From CAVQHY01 sp963712465 (GTDB lineage: Bacteria > Actinomycetota > Thermoleophilia > Gaiellales > Gaiellaceae), in NCBI GenBank assembly GCA_963712465.1, contig CAVQHY010000007.1:119517-183516 (forward strand): DNA of 64,000 bases, in the 5' to 3' direction. Shown one piece after another: positions 33,961 to 42,978 of this stretch (its first letter is position 1; every line of letters begins with the position of its first letter). Below the pieces are notes generated by a model, which worked only from the letters and a program-made list of their open reading frames with translations, ran no database searches and was not told where the DNA came from. Made by a program: the position numbers and the translations under genes.

Positions 33961-34923
33961 TCAGCGCAGCGGGATCGCGATCGAGGGCATCGGGGCCCCC
34001 GTCGCGCCGCGAATCTTCATCGGGAATCCCATGAAGGCGAACTCGTACTGCTTCTCGGCGGCGAGCTCCTCCATGTTCACGACCTCGATGATCTGCGCCC
34101 CCGCCGTCGTGAACATGTACGAGTGGACGGGGAGGAACACGTCCGGCTCCTCGAACGGGATCACCTCGAGGCCGATCGTGTCGCCGGCGATGCACATCGC
34201 TCCGGCCTCCTCGCACAGCCACTTGGCGGCGGCGAGGCCGATCCCGGGCGGCGCGAGCAGGTAGCCGTCGAAGTCGGGCCACTTGGTCATGCGGCCCAGC
34301 CGCACGCAGACGACGTCGCCCCGGCGTAGCTCGACGCCCTGCTTCGCCACCGCATCCTTCAGCTCCTGCGGCTGGACGGCATAGCCGTCGTCCAGACAGT
34401 CGACCCCGTGCAACCCGGCGATGTCGAGCAGGACGCCGCGCGCCATGATCGGGGGGTACTTGTCCGTTCCTCCGACCGTCCAGTGGCGCGAGCCGAGATG
34501 CGTGTCGGCCGTCCAGCCGTTCCAGAAGCAGCCCCAGTGGCCGAGATGGTTGAGCGTGTCGATGTGCGTGCCGCAATGCGTGTAGAGCGTCATCGCGTCG
34601 CCGCAGTACGAGTACTTCTCGTGGACCTTCGCGCCGACACCCGAGAGGTTGTCGTGGATCGACCCCTGCGGCGTGTGGGTCATCCAGAGGTCGAACTTCG
34701 GGTCGCCGGCCGCCGACCAGGACGGCATCCCCACGAAGTAGTCGACGTTCAGGTCGAAGACCTTGCGCCCGTCGAGCCGGTCGAGGATCGTCTTGACCGC
34801 GTCCTGCGTCAGCCAGTTCAGGCGCCCGATCTCGTCGTCGGGCCCCCACGGGCTCTTCGAGACCTTGAGGCCGTCCTTCTCGATCACCGCCTCGTAGACG
34901 AGGCCCTCCTCCGTCGTCGCCAT
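33961..34923 (-). CDS. Cyclase-family metal-dependent hydrolase (kynurenine formamidase-like)
   Basis: A 320-aa protein with the cyclase-family metal motif HCGTHIDTLNHLGHWG (HxGTHxDxxxH) near residue 115. A conserved GRNxP-like start is replaced by LNVDYFVGMPSW. GDVVCVRLGRM and AGDTIGLEVIPFEEP are further family blocks. Members hydrolyse formyl-kynurenine, cyclic amides or lactone-like substrates. It is convergent with the OCD-like gene (3 bp gap) and divergent from the DsbA-like gene. The specific substrate is unknown. Confidence 0.82.
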   Translation of the reverse strand: MATTEEGLVYEAVIEKDGLKVSKSPWGPDDEIGRLNWLTQDAVKTILDRLDGRKVFDLNVDYFVGMPSWSAAGDPKFDLWMTHTPQGSIHDNLSGVGAKVHEKYSYCGDAMTLYTHCGTHIDTLNHLGHWGCFWNGWTADTHLGSRHWTVGGTDKYPPIMARGVLLDIAGLHGVDCLDDGYAVQPQELKDAVAKQGVELRRGDVVCVRLGRMTKWPDFDGYLLAPPGIGLAAAKWLCEEAGAMCIAGDTIGLEVIPFEEPDVFLPVHSYMFTTAGAQIIEVVNMEELAAEKQYEFAFMGFPMKIRGATGAPMPSIAIPLR

Positions 34924-35060
34924 CGCAGCCCCCTTTCGCTCGGCCGGAGCCGCGACTCTACTACGCGACCACCGCTGGAGCGATGCTCGAAAGTCGGAAG
35001 CGACGACCCGGGCAGCCGACGCGTGTCCGGGCGAGCCTTCAGCGCCTATCGTTTCGGAAC

Positions 35061-35657
35061 GTGACGCGCGCCCGTCTCTACTACGACGTCGTCTGCCCCT
35101 ACTCGTACATGGAGTCTCACGCAGCCGAGGCGGCCGAGGACAGCGGGGCGATCGAGCTCGAGTGGCTCCCGCTCGAGCTACGTCCCGCGCCGAGATCGCT
35201 CCTGGCGCCCCGCGGCGACCACCTTCGCACGGACTGGACGCGACACGTCTACCGGCGCGCGCTCGCGCTCGGAATCGAGATCCACCTTCCCCGCTTCCAG
35301 CCGCGCGCGACGCTCCCGCTCGCCGCGTGTCTGTGGGCGGACGAGCAAGGCGCGCTTCGCGCCTTCAGACGAGCGCTCTACGAGGCGTTCTTCTGCGAGG
35401 GCGAGGACGTCGCGACAGACGCCGAGATCTCGCGGGCCGCGCAGCGTGCCGGTCTCGACCCGGAGGCGGCGGTCAGGGCCGCCTACGCTCCTGACCTGAT
35501 CGGGCGCCTCGCCGCGATCCGCGAGCAGGCGGCGACGGTCGGCGTACTCGGCGTCCCAATGCTTCTGGCCGAGGATGGCTCGACCCACTGGGGGATGGGC
35601 GGGATCGAGCGACTTCTCGCCGGTGAGCCGCTCGTGCCGCGGCCGGCGGGTCGCTAG
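35061..35657 (+). CDS. DsbA-family oxidoreductase (FrnE/HCCA isomerase-like)
   Basis: A 198-aa thioredoxin-fold protein. The N-terminal LYYDVVCPYSYMESH has a CPYS active site with only one Cys, as in 2-hydroxychromene-2-carboxylate isomerase and FrnE-like proteins. An all-helical insertion follows, then the cis-Pro region GVLGVPMLLAEDGSTHWGMGGIERL. The GTG at 35061 is chosen because upstream codons give an Arg-rich non-family extension. Its end overlaps the convergent threonine-synthase gene by 4 bp. Confidence 0.8.
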   Translation: MTRARLYYDVVCPYSYMESHAAEAAEDSGAIELEWLPLELRPAPRSLLAPRGDHLRTDWTRHVYRRALALGIEIHLPRFQPRATLPLAACLWADEQGALRAFRRALYEAFFCEGEDVATDAEISRAAQRAGLDPEAAVRAAYAPDLIGRLAAIREQAATVGVLGVPMLLAEDGSTHWGMGGIERLLAGEPLVPRPAGR

Positions 35658-36877
35658 ACCTCGACGCCGAGTCGGTCGAGCAGCGCGTCTGCGTCCGCGT
35701 CGATCTCGACGGGACGGAGCCGCTCCTCGATCGGGTCGGGCGTCTTGAGGCCGTCGCCGGTGACGAGCAGGACGACGCGGTCGGACTCCCCCACCTCGCC
35801 TCGTCGCACCGCCTCGCGGAGCGCTCCGAGCGTGACGCCCGCGGCGGTCTCGCCGAAGACGCCGGTCGTCTCGGCCAGGAGACCCATGTTCTCGCCGATC
35901 TCCTCCTCGGGGGTGGCGTAGACGGCTCCGCCGCTCTGCCGCGCGGTCGCGGCGGCGAGGTCGCCGTCGGCCGGGTTGCCGATCGCCAGCGACCGGGCGA
36001 CCGAGTGGGGCCGGACGGGAGTAACCCGGCGCTCCTCCCGAAACGCCGCCTCGACCGGGGCGCAGCCCTCCGCCTGGCCGCCGAACTGGCGGGGGCCCGG
36101 ACCGTCGACGAGCCCGAGGCGGCGCAGCTGCGCGAAGCCCTCGCCCACCTTGGAGAAGAGCGATCCGGAGGCGATCGGGCCGGCGACGACGTCCGGCTGC
36201 TCCCAGCCGAGCTGCTCGGCGATCTCGAAGGCGACGGTCTTCGACCCCTCGGCGTAGTAGGAGCGCAGGCCGACGTTGACGAAGCCCCAGCTCGGGAGCT
36301 CGAAGGACAGCTCGACCGTCAGGCGGGAGCAGTCGTCGTACGTGCCGCGGACGGCGTAGATCGTCGCGCCGTACACCGCGGTCGCGACGAGCTTCTCGGG
36401 CTCGAGATCGGTGGGGCAGAACACCGCTGCCTCGATCCCCTCGGCGGCGGCGCGGGCGGCCACGGCGTTCGCGAGGTTGCCCGTCGACGAGCAGGCGATC
36501 GTCTCGCAGCCGGACTCGAGCGCCTTCGCGCAGGCCACGGCGGTGACCCGGTCCTTGAAGGAGTGCGTCGGGTTCGCCGTGTCGAGCTTGAGCAGGAGCT
36601 CGCCGACGCCGAGCGCCGACGCGAGCCGCGGCGCCGACACGAGCGGGGTCATCCCGGGCGCGAGCCGGGGCTCCTCCGGCGCGTCGACCGGCAGGAGGGA
36701 CGCGTAGCGCCAGATCGAGTGCGGCCCGGCGGCGATCGACTCACGCGTCACCGTGGCGGCGAGGGCGTCCCAGTCGTAGACGGGGTCGAGCGGCCCGAAG
36801 CAGCGGCTACAGGCGCCGATCGGATCGAGCGGATGGTCGGTCTCGCAGACTCGACAGCGAAGGGAAAGTGCAGGCAC
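35654..36877 (-). CDS. Threonine-synthase-like PLP enzyme under a SAM riboswitch
   Basis: A 407-aa fold-type II PLP enzyme. An N-terminal zinc-ribbon-like segment (LRCRVCETDHPLDPIGACSRCFG, four Cys) precedes the PLP domain. The PLP Lys is in TANPTHSFKDR, the phosphate loop in SSTGNLANAV and a further Gly-rich loop in GPIASGSLFSK. The start is GTG with AAGGAG 7 nt upstream. A second threonine synthase lies in the hom-thrB operon. This copy is controlled by a SAM riboswitch, which normally marks methionine or sulfur genes, so its true product may be homocysteine or cystathionine rather than threonine. That is an inference. Confidence 0.8.
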   Translation of the reverse strand: MPALSLRCRVCETDHPLDPIGACSRCFGPLDPVYDWDALAATVTRESIAAGPHSIWRYASLLPVDAPEEPRLAPGMTPLVSAPRLASALGVGELLLKLDTANPTHSFKDRVTAVACAKALESGCETIACSSTGNLANAVAARAAAEGIEAAVFCPTDLEPEKLVATAVYGATIYAVRGTYDDCSRLTVELSFELPSWGFVNVGLRSYYAEGSKTVAFEIAEQLGWEQPDVVAGPIASGSLFSKVGEGFAQLRRLGLVDGPGPRQFGGQAEGCAPVEAAFREERRVTPVRPHSVARSLAIGNPADGDLAAATARQSGGAVYATPEEEIGENMGLLAETTGVFGETAAGVTLGALREAVRRGEVGESDRVVLLVTGDGLKTPDPIEERLRPVEIDADADALLDRLGVEV

Positions 36878-36897
36878 GTCGGAGCTCCTTGTCGTCT

Positions 36898-37017
36898 CGC
36901 TCTCATCCTCCGAGCCCCTAAGGCGGCTCGGCCGGGTTTGGCACCTTGCCCGTGGTATGGGGGCAGGTTGCCGAGGCGTCCCAGGGCCGGTTCCCTCAGC
37001 CTCTCTCGATGCGAGCG
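36898..37017 (-). ncRNA. SAM-I (S-box) riboswitch
   Basis: On the minus strand the RNA shows the S-box core in order. P1 is a 10-bp helix with one mismatch between 37008-37017 and 36898-36907. The conserved GAGGGAACCGGCCC and GCCTCGGCAACC of the P2 kink-turn/pseudoknot region follow, then GGTGCCAAACCC after P3, and a P4 hairpin CCGAGCC/GGCTCGG before the closing strand GGATGAGAGCG. The aptamer ends 21 nt before the GTG at 36877. No rho-independent terminator is visible. Control is therefore probably at translation, through the AAGGAG site at 36885-36890. Confidence 0.92.
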
Positions 37018-37042
37018 GGACTGCGCCCGCTCAATCGACGCG

Positions 37043-37048
37043 AGGATA
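37043..37048 (-). promoter_or_regulatory. Possible -10 element for the riboswitch transcript
   Basis: TATCCT on the minus strand fits the actinobacterial TAnnnT -10 pattern. It would place the transcript start roughly 20 nt before P1 of the SAM riboswitch. No convincing -35 hexamer is seen at 16-18 nt, so the call is tentative. Confidence 0.35.
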
Positions 37049-37080
37049 GCAGCTAGGCGCGCCGTAGACTCTGACCGAGC

Positions 37081-37554
37081 GTGCAGTTTCAGCTTCGCGA
37101 CATGACTCGAGAGGATGCCCGCGAGATCGCCGCGTGGCACTATGAGCCTCCCTACGACTTCTACGACGCTTCCGCCGACTCGGCAGACCTCGCCGAGCTG
37201 CTCGAGCCCACAGGTTGGGGAAGCGACTACTTCGCAGCCGACTCGGACGGGGCGCTGGCCGGGTACTTCCACTTCAAGCCGCTCGACGAATCGGTCGAGA
37301 TTGGACTCGGCCTGCGCCCGGATCTCACCGGCCGCGGGCTGGGCTGCGACTTCGTCGAGGCCGGCATGGCATTTGCGCGCGATCGGTTCTCCCCGGCCCG
37401 CTTCACCCTCGCGGTCGCGACCTTCAACCTGCGGGCCATCTCCGTGTACGAGCGGGCGGGATTCACTGCGGAACGGCAGGTGCTCCGCGAGACCAACGGG
37501 GGTCAGTTCCAGTTCGTCGAGATGAGCCGGGCGGAAGGCACTCTCACGCGGTGA
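37081..37554 (+). CDS. GNAT-family N-acetyltransferase
   Basis: A 157-aa single-domain acetyltransferase. The order is typical: N-terminal FQLRDMTREDAREIAAWH, GYFHFKPL and EIGLGLRPDLTGRGLGCDFVEAGMAFAR with the acetyl-CoA loop T-G-R-G-L-G. It ends with VATFNLRAISVYERAGF and the Asn/Tyr pattern. It is close to the RimJ/RimL and amino-glycoside-type small GNATs. It starts at GTG and its stop overlaps proA (GTGA), so it heads a three-gene proline operon. It may modify an amino acid intermediate or be a passenger. Confidence 0.85.
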   Translation: MQFQLRDMTREDAREIAAWHYEPPYDFYDASADSADLAELLEPTGWGSDYFAADSDGALAGYFHFKPLDESVEIGLGLRPDLTGRGLGCDFVEAGMAFARDRFSPARFTLAVATFNLRAISVYERAGFTAERQVLRETNGGQFQFVEMSRAEGTLTR

Positions 37555-38813
37555 CGCTGAGAGAGGCAGTCGAACGGGAGGCGCTCACGGCGCGTCGTGC
37601 CGCGGCCGCGCTCGACGACGCCGCCGTCTCGGACGCGCTCCGGGCTGCCGCCGCGCTCGTCCGCGAGGAGCGGGGGTCGATTCTCGCCACGAATCGCGCC
37701 GACCTCGAGGCCGCCGAGAACAGGCTCGACTCGGGGACGCTGGATCGGCTCCGCCTCGACGACAGCCGCGTCGAGGCGCTCGGCGTCCAGATCGCCGGTC
37801 TCGCCGAGCTGCCGGGCCTCGAGCGCGAGGTCGGGGAGCGACGGCTGGCCAACGGGCTGCTGATTCAGGAGCGTCGCATCCCGATCGGCGTGATCGGGGC
37901 GAACTTCGAGGCACGGCCGAACGTCGCGCTCGACGTGGCAGGCCAGCTCTTGAAGAGCCTCAACACGGGAGTGCTGCGAACGGGCGCCGCTGCGCTCGGC
38001 ACGGTCACGACGCTCGTCGACCGAGTGCTGAGGCCCGGGCTGGAGCGCGCCGGGCTCCCTGCGGGTGCGATCGGACTCGTCCGCTCCGCCGACCACGAGG
38101 GCGCGCGCATCCTCGTCTCGCTGCCCGGGCTGATCCCGCTCGTGATCCTCCGCGGCAGCGGCGAGACAACGGCGCAGCTGGCGCGGCTCGCCGCCGAAAA
38201 CGGCGTTCGGACGCTGGCGCATGCCCAGGGAGGCGGCGTCCTCTACATCCACGAGGCGGCCGACACCGCCAAGGCGCTTCGGATCGCCGAGGCGAGCCTC
38301 GACCGCCTCGGCGTCTGCAACCGGCTCAACCTCGCCCTCGTCGACCGGGGCGCGGCCGCAGTTCTTCCCGTTCTGCTCGAGCTCTTCCGCGAAAAGGGAC
38401 TCGAGATCCGCGCGACCGAGCGGGTCGACACGCGAGGCGACGGCCTCCTGCCGCTCGACCGGCCGCTCGGCCACGAGTGGGCGAGCGATCCCGGGCGCGT
38501 CGCGACGATCACGGTCGACGTCGTCGACGACCTCGACGAGGCGGTGCGCGTGGCGAACGAGGAGACGTCCGGCCTCGCCGCCGGGATCGTCACCGAGGAC
38601 GCCGAGGCGGCCGAGCGCTTTCTCGACACCTACCGTGGCACGACCGCGTTCTGGCACGCAACGACGCGATTCGCCGACGGGTTCGAGCTGACCGGCGCGC
38701 CCGAGACCGGGATCAACGTCGACTGGACTCCCGGGCCGCGCGGCCCCGTCACGTACGGCGACCTCTACCTCCGCCAGTACCGGATCCTCGGCGACGGCAC
38801 GCAACGGCGCTAG
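37551..38813 (+). CDS. proA: Glutamate-5-semialdehyde dehydrogenase
   Basis: A 420-aa enzyme that reduces glutamyl-5-phosphate to glutamate-5-semialdehyde, the second step of proline synthesis. Family blocks are LIQERRIPIGVIGANFEARPNV, KSLNTGVLRTGAAA, the catalytic Cys in SLDRLGVCNRLNLALV and GPRGPVTYGDLYLRQY at the C-terminus. The usual ILRGSGE and AQGGGVLYIHE segments are present. It begins with GTG overlapping the GNAT stop, and its TAG shares a base with the proB GTG. Confidence 0.95.
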   Translation: MTLREAVEREALTARRAAAALDDAAVSDALRAAAALVREERGSILATNRADLEAAENRLDSGTLDRLRLDDSRVEALGVQIAGLAELPGLEREVGERRLANGLLIQERRIPIGVIGANFEARPNVALDVAGQLLKSLNTGVLRTGAAALGTVTTLVDRVLRPGLERAGLPAGAIGLVRSADHEGARILVSLPGLIPLVILRGSGETTAQLARLAAENGVRTLAHAQGGGVLYIHEAADTAKALRIAEASLDRLGVCNRLNLALVDRGAAAVLPVLLELFREKGLEIRATERVDTRGDGLLPLDRPLGHEWASDPGRVATITVDVVDDLDEAVRVANEETSGLAAGIVTEDAEAAERFLDTYRGTTAFWHATTRFADGFELTGAPETGINVDWTPGPRGPVTYGDLYLRQYRILGDGTQRR

Positions 38814-39860
38814 TGGCCCGCCGCCCGATCGTCGTCAAGCTCGGGTCGAGCCTCACCACGGGCGAGGGCGGACGACCGCGGGCGCGTATCCTGCGGCGGC
38901 GGGCACGCGAGATCGCCGCGGTCGTCCGGGCCGGTACACCGGTCTGCGTGGTCTCTTCGGGCGCAATCGCGCTCGGCCTCCCCCACCTCGGTCTCGCGCG
39001 CCGCCCCCGCGACGTCCCCAGGCTCCAGGCCGCGTCTGCGCTCGGCCAGGCCCGTCTCCAGCAGGCGTGGGAGCGCGCTCTTGCCCCGGAAGGCCTCCAC
39101 GCCGCCCAGATCCTCCTGACGGCCGGCGACGTCGCCGACCGCGGCTCCTATGTCAACGCGCGCAACGCGATCGAGGCGCTGTTCGCCCTCGACGCGGTGC
39201 CGGTGATCAACGAGAACGACGCGACCGCGACCGACGAGATCACCTTCGGCGACAACGACGCGCTCGCCGCCCAGGTCGCCGTGCTCGTTCAGGCCAGGCT
39301 GCTGGTGCTCCTGACCGAGGTCGAGGGCGTCTACACGCGAGCTCCCGGGGAGCCCGGGGCGGAGCTCGTCACCGAGGGCCACCGGGTCACCGACGCCGTC
39401 CTCGGCGACGCGTCGGCAGCTGGGGAGCGGAGGGATGCGGAGCAAGGTGCTCGCCGCCCGCATGGCGTCCGAGGCCGGGATTCCGACGGTGATCGCCGGG
39501 GGCGCAGGCACGGAGGTGCTCGGGCCGATCCTCGCCGGCGAGCCGCGGGGGACGCGGTTTCGCGCCGCCGAGCAGGAGCTTTCCGCCTACAAGCTGTGGC
39601 TTCGGTTCGGCAAGCCGGTCCGGGGCACTCTGCGACTCGACGAGGGGGCGAGACGTGCCGTCGCCGAGCAGGGCCGGAGCCTGCTCGCCGTCGGCGTCGC
39701 CGCGTGCGAGGGCCGCTTCGAGGCGGGAGACGCCGTCGAGCTGGCGGGGCCCGGAGGAGTCGCGTTCGCCAAGGGCATCGCGGAGGCGCCGGCGGCGGAG
39801 ATCGCCGCCCGACCGCGCGGGCTCGAGGCGATCCACCGCGACCGGCTCGTCCTCTACTGA
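38813..39860 (+). pseudogene. proB: Glutamate 5-kinase, interrupted by a one-base frameshift
   Basis: The first frame (38813-39418) carries the kinase N-terminus: VVKLGSSLTTG, CVVSSGAIALGL, the VINENDATATDEITFGDNDALAA substrate block and LLVLLTEVEGVYTR. The reading frame then changes. From 39420 the +1 frame continues with LGSGGMRSKVLAARMASEAG, the nucleotide-binding motif, and a C-terminal PUA domain from about GTLRLDEGARR to the TGA. Removing one base at 39419 restores a 348-aa protein of normal length. It could be a real lesion or a sequencing error. No slippery sequence or stop suggestive of programmed frameshifting is visible. Confidence 0.85.
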
Positions 39861-39911
39861 CACGTCCAGCGGCCCGTCCCCCTGGGCGGCCGGGCCTGCG
39901 CGATCGATGCG

Positions 39912-41219
39912 TCAGGCGAACGTCTCCCAGAGCAGGAAGAGGTTCAACGCTGCGATGACGACCGCGACGACCGAGGCGGCGAAGATCGTCTGGCGCGAGT
40001 TGGCGAGGTCTCCCATCAGGCTCCGCCGGCTCGTGAACACGACGAGCGGCACGAGCGCGAAAGGGATACAGAACGAGAGCACGACCTGGCTGAGCACGAG
40101 CGCCCGACTCGGGTTGACGCCGAGCGCGAGGACGATGATCGCCGGCGCGAGCGTCACGGCCCGACGTACGAACAGCGAGATCTGGCGGTTGATGAACCCC
40201 TGCATGACGACCTGGCCGGCGAGCGTGCCGACCGAGGTCGAGGCGAGCCCGGACGCGAGGAGGGCGATGCCGAAGAGGAGAGCCGTTCCCCTCCCGCTCT
40301 CCGCCTCGAGCCCGTAATAGGCCTCGGGGATGCTCTTGACGTTCGAGCCGTAGAAGAACGCGGCGAAGGTCGCCAGCATCGCGATGTTGACCGCTCCGGC
40401 GATGGCCATCGCGATGATCACGTCGATCCGCTCGAAGCGCTGCACCCTCCGCCGCTCCTCGGGATTCCGCCCGACCACCCGGTGCTGGGTCAGCGCTGAG
40501 TGCAGGTAGACCACGTGGGGCATGACGGTCGCGCCGATGATGCCGACGGCGAGGAGGATCGACTCCGTCCCTGCGAAGCCTGGAACGAAGAGGTGGTGCA
40601 CCATCTGTTGCCTGTCGATCGGGGCGACCAGGAACTGGAACGCGAAGGCGACCACGATCACGCCGACACCGGTGGCGATGACCGCCTCGAGCCGGCGAAA
40701 CCCATACCGCTGGAGCGCGAGGATCGCAAACGCGGCGGCGCCGGCGATCAGCCCCGCGGCGACGAGCGGCGTGCCGAAGAGGAGGTTCAGGCCGAGTGCG
40801 GCGCCGAGCACCTCGGCGAGGTCAGTCGCCATCGCCATCGTCTCACCCTGGAGCCAGAGCCCGATCGAGGCCCAGCGCGGAAAGTGGTCGCGACAGACCT
40901 CCGGGAGGTTTCTGCCTGTGGCGATGCCGAGCTTCGCCGACAGCGTCTGCACGAGCATCGCCATCAGGTTCGCGCTGAGGACGACCCAGAGGAGGAGGTA
41001 GCCGAACTGGGCGCCGGCTGCGACGTTCGTGGCGAAGTTCCCCGGATCGATGTAGGCGACCGAGGCGACGAACGCAGGTCCGAGGAACGGCCAGAGCGCC
41101 CTCAGGCCGTGCCGCTGGCCGTGCAGCGCGGCCTGGGCCGCACGAAGTGTCGCCGCTTCGCCGGGAAGGACGTCGCCGACGCCGACTTCGCCGCGCGGCG
41201 TGGGCTCCGGGGCCCCCAA
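39912..41219 (-). CDS. mntH: Nramp-family divalent metal transporter
   Basis: A 435-aa protein with about 11 hydrophobic helices. The metal-binding motif DPGNFATN is in helix 1 and MPHVVYLHSALTQH in helix 6, which identifies Nramp (Mn2+/Fe2+ proton symporters). The GQVVMQGF segment fits the family transport loop region. The start is uncertain: TTG at 41219 is the upstream limit after the ilvD stop and is poorly spaced from its GGGAGG, while the first helix begins only near residue 45. It is convergent with proB. Confidence 0.88.
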   Translation of the reverse strand: MGAPEPTPRGEVGVGDVLPGEAATLRAAQAALHGQRHGLRALWPFLGPAFVASVAYIDPGNFATNVAAGAQFGYLLLWVVLSANLMAMLVQTLSAKLGIATGRNLPEVCRDHFPRWASIGLWLQGETMAMATDLAEVLGAALGLNLLFGTPLVAAGLIAGAAAFAILALQRYGFRRLEAVIATGVGVIVVAFAFQFLVAPIDRQQMVHHLFVPGFAGTESILLAVGIIGATVMPHVVYLHSALTQHRVVGRNPEERRRVQRFERIDVIIAMAIAGAVNIAMLATFAAFFYGSNVKSIPEAYYGLEAESGRGTALLFGIALLASGLASTSVGTLAGQVVMQGFINRQISLFVRRAVTLAPAIIVLALGVNPSRALVLSQVVLSFCIPFALVPLVVFTSRRSLMGDLANSRQTIFAASVVAVVIAALNLFLLWETFA

Positions 41220-41225
41220 CCCTCC

Positions 41226-42929
41226 CTACACGGGCGTGGTGATCGCGCCCTCGCTGGCCGGAGCCACCTGGGCGGCGTACTTCGCGAACACGCCGGCCGT
41301 GTAGCGGGGCGCCGGCGGCTGCCACTCCCTCAGACGCGCCGCGATCTCGTCGTCGGAGAGCTCGACGTCGAGCCGACGGCCGTCGACGTCGATCACGACC
41401 GTGTCCCCGGTGCGGATCGCGGCGAGCGGGCCGCCGGTGAACGCCTCCGGGCAGACGTGCCCGACCATGAACCCGTACGTGGCCCCGGAGAAGCGGCCGT
41501 CGGTGACGAGCGCCACCGATTCCGACAGCCCCTCACCGACGATCGCCGCCGTGATCTGGAGCATCTCCGGCATACCCGGCGCGCCGACAGGCCCCTCGTT
41601 GCGGATGACGACGACGTCGCCGGGCTCGATCTCGCCGGCCTTGACCGCCGCGAAGCAGGCTTCCTCCGAGTCGTAGACCTTCGCGGGCCCGCGATGGTGC
41701 ATCCGCACGTCCCCCGCGAGCTTGATCACGCACCCGTCCGGGGCGAGGTTGCCTCGGAGGATCGCCATGCCGCCGCGAGGCTTGAGCGGCCGATCGATCG
41801 TGACGACCACCTGCTGACCGGCCTTCTCCTCGGCGGCGTCGGCGATCTCACCGAGCGTGCGCCCGTCGACCGTCAACGCATCGCCCTGGATCAGGTCGCG
41901 CTTCGCGAGCTCCCGCGACACGAGCGACAGGCCGCCCGCCTCGTAGAGGTCGGTGGCGACGTACGTGCCCCACGGCTTCAGGTCGGCGATCACGGGCGTC
42001 CGGGCGAGGATCGTGTCGAAGTCGTCGATCGAGAGCGGAATGCCGAGCTCGCGCGCGATCGCGAGCAGGTGGAGAACCCCGTTCGTCGAGCCGCCCGTTG
42101 CAGCGACGGCCGCGATGGCGTTGTCGATCGCGGCCCGGGTGAGGATCTGCGACGGGCGGATGTCCTTGCGGACGAGCTCCATCACCGCGCGTCCGGCCTG
42201 TTCCGCGGCTGCGTTCTTCGTCGGGTGCAGCGCGGGGATCGCGTTCAGGCCGCCGGGGCTGATGCCGAGGAACTCGAGCACGGTTGCCATCGTGTTGGCG
42301 GTGAACTGCCCGCCGCACGCACCCGCGCCGGGGCATGCCACCGACTCGAGCTCGTGCAGGTCCTGCGGGCTGATCTTGCCGACTGTGAGCGCGCCGATCT
42401 GCTCGTACACGTCCTGGATCGTGACGTCGCGCCCGCGAAAGCGCCCCGGCGCGATCGAGCCGTTGTAGAAGGCGAGCCCGGGGATGTCGAGTCGGGCGAG
42501 CGCCATCACGGCGCCGGGAAGCGTCTTGTCGCAGCCGACCAGGCAGACGAGCCCATCGAGCAGGTGTCCGCGGCAGACCAGCTCGATCGAGTCGGCGATC
42601 ACCTCCCGCGAGACGAGCGACGCCCGCATGCCCGACGTGCCCATCGAGACTCCGTCCGAGACCGAGATCGTGTTGAACTCGATCGGTGTGCCGCCCGCCG
42701 CGCGGATCCCAGCCTTGACGTACTGCGCGAGCTCGCGCTGGTTGAGGTTGCAGGGCATCGTCTCGATCCACTGCGTAGCGACGCCCACCAGCGGCTTCGC
42801 GAGATCCTCGTCGGTGAAACCGACGGCCTTCAGCATCGAGCGGGCGCCGGCCCGCTCGAAGCCGTCCGTGAGCGCGCTCGAGATGCGCTTGGCCGGATCG
42901 GAGGGAAGCTCGTACGGATCCTCGGTCAT
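41226..42929 (-). CDS. ilvD: Dihydroxy-acid dehydratase
   Basis: A 567-aa IlvD/Edd-family Fe-S dehydratase acting in valine and isoleucine synthesis. Fe-S cysteine ligands appear in LVGCDKTLPGAVMA and GAGACGGQFTANTMATV, with an earlier Cys in ETMPCNLNQR. Further blocks are SVSDGVSMGTSGMRASLVSREVIADS and the C-terminal GPVGAPGMPEMLQITAAIVG and VTDGRFSGATYGFMVGHVCPEA. The ATG at 42929 is chosen over an upstream in-frame start because it gives the usual N-terminus. It is divergent from the tag gene. Confidence 0.95.
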   Translation of the reverse strand: MTEDPYELPSDPAKRISSALTDGFERAGARSMLKAVGFTDEDLAKPLVGVATQWIETMPCNLNQRELAQYVKAGIRAAGGTPIEFNTISVSDGVSMGTSGMRASLVSREVIADSIELVCRGHLLDGLVCLVGCDKTLPGAVMALARLDIPGLAFYNGSIAPGRFRGRDVTIQDVYEQIGALTVGKISPQDLHELESVACPGAGACGGQFTANTMATVLEFLGISPGGLNAIPALHPTKNAAAEQAGRAVMELVRKDIRPSQILTRAAIDNAIAAVAATGGSTNGVLHLLAIARELGIPLSIDDFDTILARTPVIADLKPWGTYVATDLYEAGGLSLVSRELAKRDLIQGDALTVDGRTLGEIADAAEEKAGQQVVVTIDRPLKPRGGMAILRGNLAPDGCVIKLAGDVRMHHRGPAKVYDSEEACFAAVKAGEIEPGDVVVIRNEGPVGAPGMPEMLQITAAIVGEGLSESVALVTDGRFSGATYGFMVGHVCPEAFTGGPLAAIRTGDTVVIDVDGRRLDVELSDDEIAARLREWQPPAPRYTAGVFAKYAAQVAPASEGAITTPV

Positions 42930-42978
42930 GCGCGGGAGTCTACGCGCGGGATCGCAGCGGTCGGGCGATACTGAGCCG

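Noticed and set aside
39861..39911. Rho-independent terminator between proB and the Nramp gene
   Set aside because: Only a 6-bp ggcccg/cgggcc stem with a large loop and no T-run is present.
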